A stretch of 7,396 nucleotides of DNA from Candidatus Krumholzibacteriota bacterium (GTDB lineage Bacteria; Krumholzibacteriota; Krumholzibacteriia; Krumholzibacteriales; Krumholzibacteriaceae), in the NCBI GenBank assembly GCA_030630165.1, contig DAOVNN010000138.1, positions 1 to 7,396 of the forward strand, in the 5' to 3' direction. A program made the position numbers and the translations under genes. This document shows, one piece after another, positions 4,823-7,396 of this stretch. The stretch's first letter is position 1. The number at the start of each line of letters is the position of its first letter. The notes below the pieces were generated by a model that was given only the letters and a program-made list of their open reading frames with translations, had not been told where the DNA came from and searched no databases.

Positions 4823-5878
4823 TCAGTAGTTTTCGATGACTTTTTTGTATACCTCCAGTGTCCCATCCACCATCTTCTCGACATCGAAGAGAAGCGCCCT
4901 TTCAGATGCTCTCGCGGAATACGCCCTTCTCTCGTCTGGATCACCGACGAGTCTCTCGATCGCATCCGCCAGTCCATCAGGATCTCCCGGCTCGAACAGC
5001 ACGGCCGCGTCCTCCCCGGTCACTTCCGGGATACCTCCGGTCCTGCTGGCAACGCAGGGAAGTCCTGATGCCATCGCGGCCATCAGAGCGGTCGAGAGTC
5101 CCTCCTCGACAGACGGAAGCACATAGATATCGAGTCTCCCGAGAAATCTTTCAAGGGTAAGATCATTCCCGATCCGGAAGATCTCGAGATCCAGCCCCCG
5201 TTGAGATGCCCGGGTCAATATCTTGTCCTCGAGCCTGCCCAGGCCGGCCAGGAGGTATCTGATCCTTATACCCCTCGAATCCAGAATCGTCGCGGCATCG
5301 AGCAGCACGCTGTGCCCCTTTTCCTTTTCGAAAGCCGCCGCGGTTCCGGCAACCAGAACTTCCCCCGTCTCACGATTTCTTTTGACTGAAGCGAACCTCG
5401 CGATATCAATGCCGCTGTGGACTATCGTCATCTGCTCATCAGGCACACCCCTCGACCTGAGACTGTGGGCCGCGGCTTCCGAAATCGGGATATAATGTGC
5501 TACTCCCTTCCCGTATTTAAGAATAGACGCAAGTCCCCTGCCTCCGCTGAAGGCTGTCCTCCTGCTCACTACCAGAGGGGCCAGTCCCGGGCACGCGAAA
5601 AGAAGATGTGCATGAGCCTTCGATGTCTGGGCATGGACGAGATCGGCTTTCCACCCCTTAACGAATCTTCGAAGTCGACGGGGTGTAAAAAGCGGGGGAT
5701 TCTCGAACCTGACCACAATGGATTCAACGTCTTCCGGGAGCGCCGCTGCCAGTTCGGAGCCTGCCCTGACGGCAAAGGCCGTCTCGACACCGCGTTTGCG
5801 CAAACGCAGCCCCAGCTCGAGGGTCTGGCTTTCTCCTCCGCGCATCGTGGCAGAACTGTTTACGAGCAGCACTCTCAC
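4823..5878 (-). CDS. GT4-family glycosyltransferase
   Basis: 351-residue retaining glycosyltransferase of the GT-B fold, probably acting at the cytoplasmic face on a lipopolysaccharide core or other lipid-linked glycan; donor and acceptor are unknown. The N-terminal half begins MRVLLVNSSATMRGGESQTL, with the Gly-rich loop GGES at 14-17 near the acceptor side. The C-terminal nucleotide-sugar domain has GTAAAFEKEKGHSVLLDA (178-195), YLLAGLG (208-214) and LPSVEEGLSTALMAAMASG (254-272). In the usual EX7E motif the first Glu is E259, but the second is Ala (A267), which is uncommon. The start is GTG at 5878, with GGAGG 7 bases upstream, and overlaps the preceding stop as GTGA, so it is in an operon with the GT4 gene before it. 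The full-length family fold is present, so loss of activity is not implied. Confidence 0.92.
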   Translation of the reverse strand: MRVLLVNSSATMRGGESQTLELGLRLRKRGVETAFAVRAGSELAAALPEDVESIVVRFENPPLFTPRRLRRFVKGWKADLVHAQTSKAHAHLLFACPGLAPLVVSRRTAFSGGRGLASILKYGKGVAHYIPISEAAAHSLRSRGVPDEQMTIVHSGIDIARFASVKRNRETGEVLVAGTAAAFEKEKGHSVLLDAATILDSRGIRIRYLLAGLGRLEDKILTRASQRGLDLEIFRIGNDLTLERFLGRLDIYVLPSVEEGLSTALMAAMASGLPCVASRTGGIPEVTGEDAAVLFEPGDPDGLADAIERLVGDPDERRAYSARASERALLFDVEKMVDGTLEVYKKVIENY

Positions 5879-6960
5879 TTGCCGTCCTCCATACCGAGAA
5901 TATCGAGAAGTCTGCCTGCCACCTTTGCCGGATTGAACTGCTCCCTGACCAGCCGGCCGCCCCTGTCAGCGACCGACATGGCGAACTGTCTGTCGTCTCT
6001 CAAACGCTTCAGTTCACCGGCGAGAAGGACTGCGTCCCCGGGCGGTACGCATACGAGATGCTCTCCCGGGGTGAAGATCTCCCTGATAGCGGGTGTATCG
6101 GCAGTCACCACCGGCCTGCCGCACGCCATGGACTGATATACCTTGTTGGGAATGACCATCCCCGTCTTGGGAGTTGTTCCGAAGACACCCAGGACAGCGT
6201 CCGCATCTGCAATCAGACCGGGGAGTTCCTTTTCAGGCACGTTTCCGGAGAGCTCGATCCTCCCGTCATCTATACCCTCTGACCGTTCCATGAACTCATC
6301 CATCGTCTGCCCGCTTCCCACGATCCGGAACCGGAAACCGCTGTCGAGAAGGCGGGCCGCCTCGACTATCACGTCGGTTCCATGAAGGGGCAGGAAAGAA
6401 CCGTAAAAGAGGACGCTGAATATACCATCCGGCTCGCGGTCTGGAGCACGGTCGAAAACCGTATCATCGTATCCAAGATAGAGTGTGTTCACCTTCTTTT
6501 CATCGACATCGAATTCATTTATATAGAACGCTGCGTGCGCGTTTGTATCGGCGAGGACCACGTCGGACATCCGCATTGTGATCCTGTCTATGTTCCAGTT
6601 GTGCTTTGCCTGGGCTGATCCTTCCTCGGCGTCGCCGCGGTCGAGCACCCTTGTCTCGTACCGTGAGACTAGCGGATCGAAGATCAGCATCCTTCTGGGG
6701 ATCCGTGAGAGCATCCACGCGAGAGGAACATCCTTGTGTCTGAAATCGGGTACGAAAAGACGAGACCTTCGTCCCAGGCAGGTGGCGAGAAACCTCGCCA
6801 GGAGAAGTGGATATCGGAATACCGCCCTGCGGGAGCCGCCGGCGCGGCATGAACGAACTCGGACTCCGTTCCTCTCGAGCCCTTTCCTGATAATAGCGTT
6901 TCTCGGATAATCCGGATCGTAGCCGCCGAAGAAGACGATCTCGTCGGACGGAGCACTCAT
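5875..6960 (-). CDS. Second GT4-like glycosyltransferase
   Basis: 361 residues, GT-B fold, cytoplasmic; probably adds a sugar to the same glycan as its neighbours. I take the ATG at 6960 as start, although the frame stays open to 7059. The 6960 ATG has GGAGG 7 bases upstream and overlaps the stop of the preceding gene as ATGA, and the protein then begins MSAPSDEIVFFGGYDPDYPR as a normal first beta strand. The C-terminal domain has VLFYGSFLPLHGTDVIVEAA (183-202), FRIVGSG (211-217) and TGMVIPNKVYQSMACGRPVV (266-285), then DTPAIREIF (288-296). At the donor-site Glu position there is Gln276 (NKVYQ), and the first Glu of EX7E is also absent, so this is a diverged branch of GT4. Substrate unknown. 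Confidence 0.9.
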   Translation of the reverse strand: MSAPSDEIVFFGGYDPDYPRNAIIRKGLERNGVRVRSCRAGGSRRAVFRYPLLLARFLATCLGRRSRLFVPDFRHKDVPLAWMLSRIPRRMLIFDPLVSRYETRVLDRGDAEEGSAQAKHNWNIDRITMRMSDVVLADTNAHAAFYINEFDVDEKKVNTLYLGYDDTVFDRAPDREPDGIFSVLFYGSFLPLHGTDVIVEAARLLDSGFRFRIVGSGQTMDEFMERSEGIDDGRIELSGNVPEKELPGLIADADAVLGVFGTTPKTGMVIPNKVYQSMACGRPVVTADTPAIREIFTPGEHLVCVPPGDAVLLAGELKRLRDDRQFAMSVADRGGRLVREQFNPAKVAGRLLDILGMEDGK

Positions 6961-7396
6961 CGGCCATCCTCCGGCAAACCGTGGGAAAGCTCCCTGAGCC
7001 AGGCATATTTGAAGAATACGCTCACAGCAGCAAGCGAGCACAGCATCAGGCCGGCGCATCCGTCGAGGAACCCGAGTTGAAAGAAATACATCCTTAGAAA
7101 TCTCGCGAACGGCCTGAGGACAAGACCGGGGAACCAGTGCATCCCTTTCCTGTGGAGTTCGAGGGCTCCCTTCCGGCTGTAGCTTTTCAGCCGGTCCATA
7201 TAATCCTCCAGGTCCCTGTACGGAATGTGGTCGAGTTTCTCGCTCAGCCTGCCGGCCTCCCCGTCGAGATCGAGACGCTCGTGCACCGCGCGTTCAGGAT
7301 ATCTCCCCCTGCCTCTTCTGAAGAGCCTCAATACCTTGTCGCGGTCCCATCCGCAATGACGGATCGTCGTCCCCAGAAACTCGTTTCTGCGGAATA
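6957..7396 (-). CDS. GT2 glycosyltransferase, WaaE/KdtX-like, C-terminal part only
   Basis: The last 145 codons of a gene whose start lies beyond base 7396. The frame is open to the edge, so an apparent TTG start at 7331 is not real. The fragment reads FRRNEFLGTTIRHCGWDRDK, then VLRLFRRGRGRYPERAVHERL, then HIPYRDLEDYMDRLKSYSRKG. This is characteristic of the C-terminal half of the GT2 family that includes WaaE (KdtX), which adds glucose to the lipopolysaccharide inner core. A hydrophobic stretch near the end (from LMLCSLAAVSVFF) may hold it at the inner membrane. The exact sugar is not predictable. The stop overlaps the next start as ATGA, so it leads the three-glycosyltransferase operon visible here. 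Confidence 0.88.
   Translation of the reverse strand, partial: FRRNEFLGTTIRHCGWDRDKVLRLFRRGRGRYPERAVHERLDLDGEAGRLSEKLDHIPYRDLEDYMDRLKSYSRKGALELHRKGMHWFPGLVLRPFARFLRMYFFQLGFLDGCAGLMLCSLAAVSVFFKYAWLRELSHGLPEDGR

Noticed and set aside
5417..6136. Plus-strand open frame of 239 codons
   Set aside because: Antisense to two well-supported GT4 genes; composition is Arg/Ser/Pro-rich, as expected from antisense reading of GC-rich codons.
6961..7059. Longer start for the second GT4 gene (33 extra residues)
   Set aside because: The extra part lies inside the preceding GT2 gene, is Cys-rich and unlike the family N-terminus, while ATG 6960 has a good ribosome site and an ATGA overlap.

Overview
All eight recognisable genes lie on the minus strand, so the window reads from right to left. 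The encoded proteins include an outer-membrane polysaccharide export lipoprotein, a Wzz-type inner-membrane protein and lipopolysaccharide-core-type glycosyltransferases. This points to a Gram-negative (two-membrane) bacterium of moderately high GC. The gene mix and the diverged proteins would suit a little-studied environmental lineage, but the sequence does not fix a phylum.

Right part (7396 to 4823): a tight cluster of three glycosyltransferases. It holds the C-terminal end of a WaaE/KdtX-like GT2 enzyme, then two GT4 enzymes. The three are joined by 4-base ATGA and GTGA start/stop overlaps. This looks like a lipopolysaccharide core or glycan assembly operon that begins outside the window.

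Middle (4707 to 2873): a two-gene unit. It consists of a secreted DUF3108 protein and a protein that I align by eye with the deoxyhypusine synthase fold. The latter seems to lack the catalytic lysine. The two share one base (TGATG) and follow their own candidate promoter with an inverted repeat across its spacer and -10 box.

Left part (2872 to 1): an exopolysaccharide or capsule export module. It holds a membrane phosphoglycosyl transferase (which would start the repeat unit on undecaprenyl phosphate), then a Wza-type export lipoprotein, then a Wzz-type co-polymerase cut by the window edge. The two control regions here are the most interesting part. The phosphoglycosyl transferase has a good sigma-70-type promoter. 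Its leader of about 148 nt carries two back-to-back hairpins with GGA in the loop, then a textbook intrinsic terminator (also with GGA in its loop) whose U-tract touches the Shine-Dalgarno sequence. The layout suggests attenuation, possibly through a CsrA/RsmA-type protein. The export gene is preceded by a sigma-54-type -24/-12 element and by structured RNA that would hide its ribosome site. Initiation and export of one polysaccharide would therefore be under separate controls.

The largest intergenic gap is 237 bases (2636-2872). I saw no tRNA, rRNA, CRISPR, insertion sequence or plus-strand gene.
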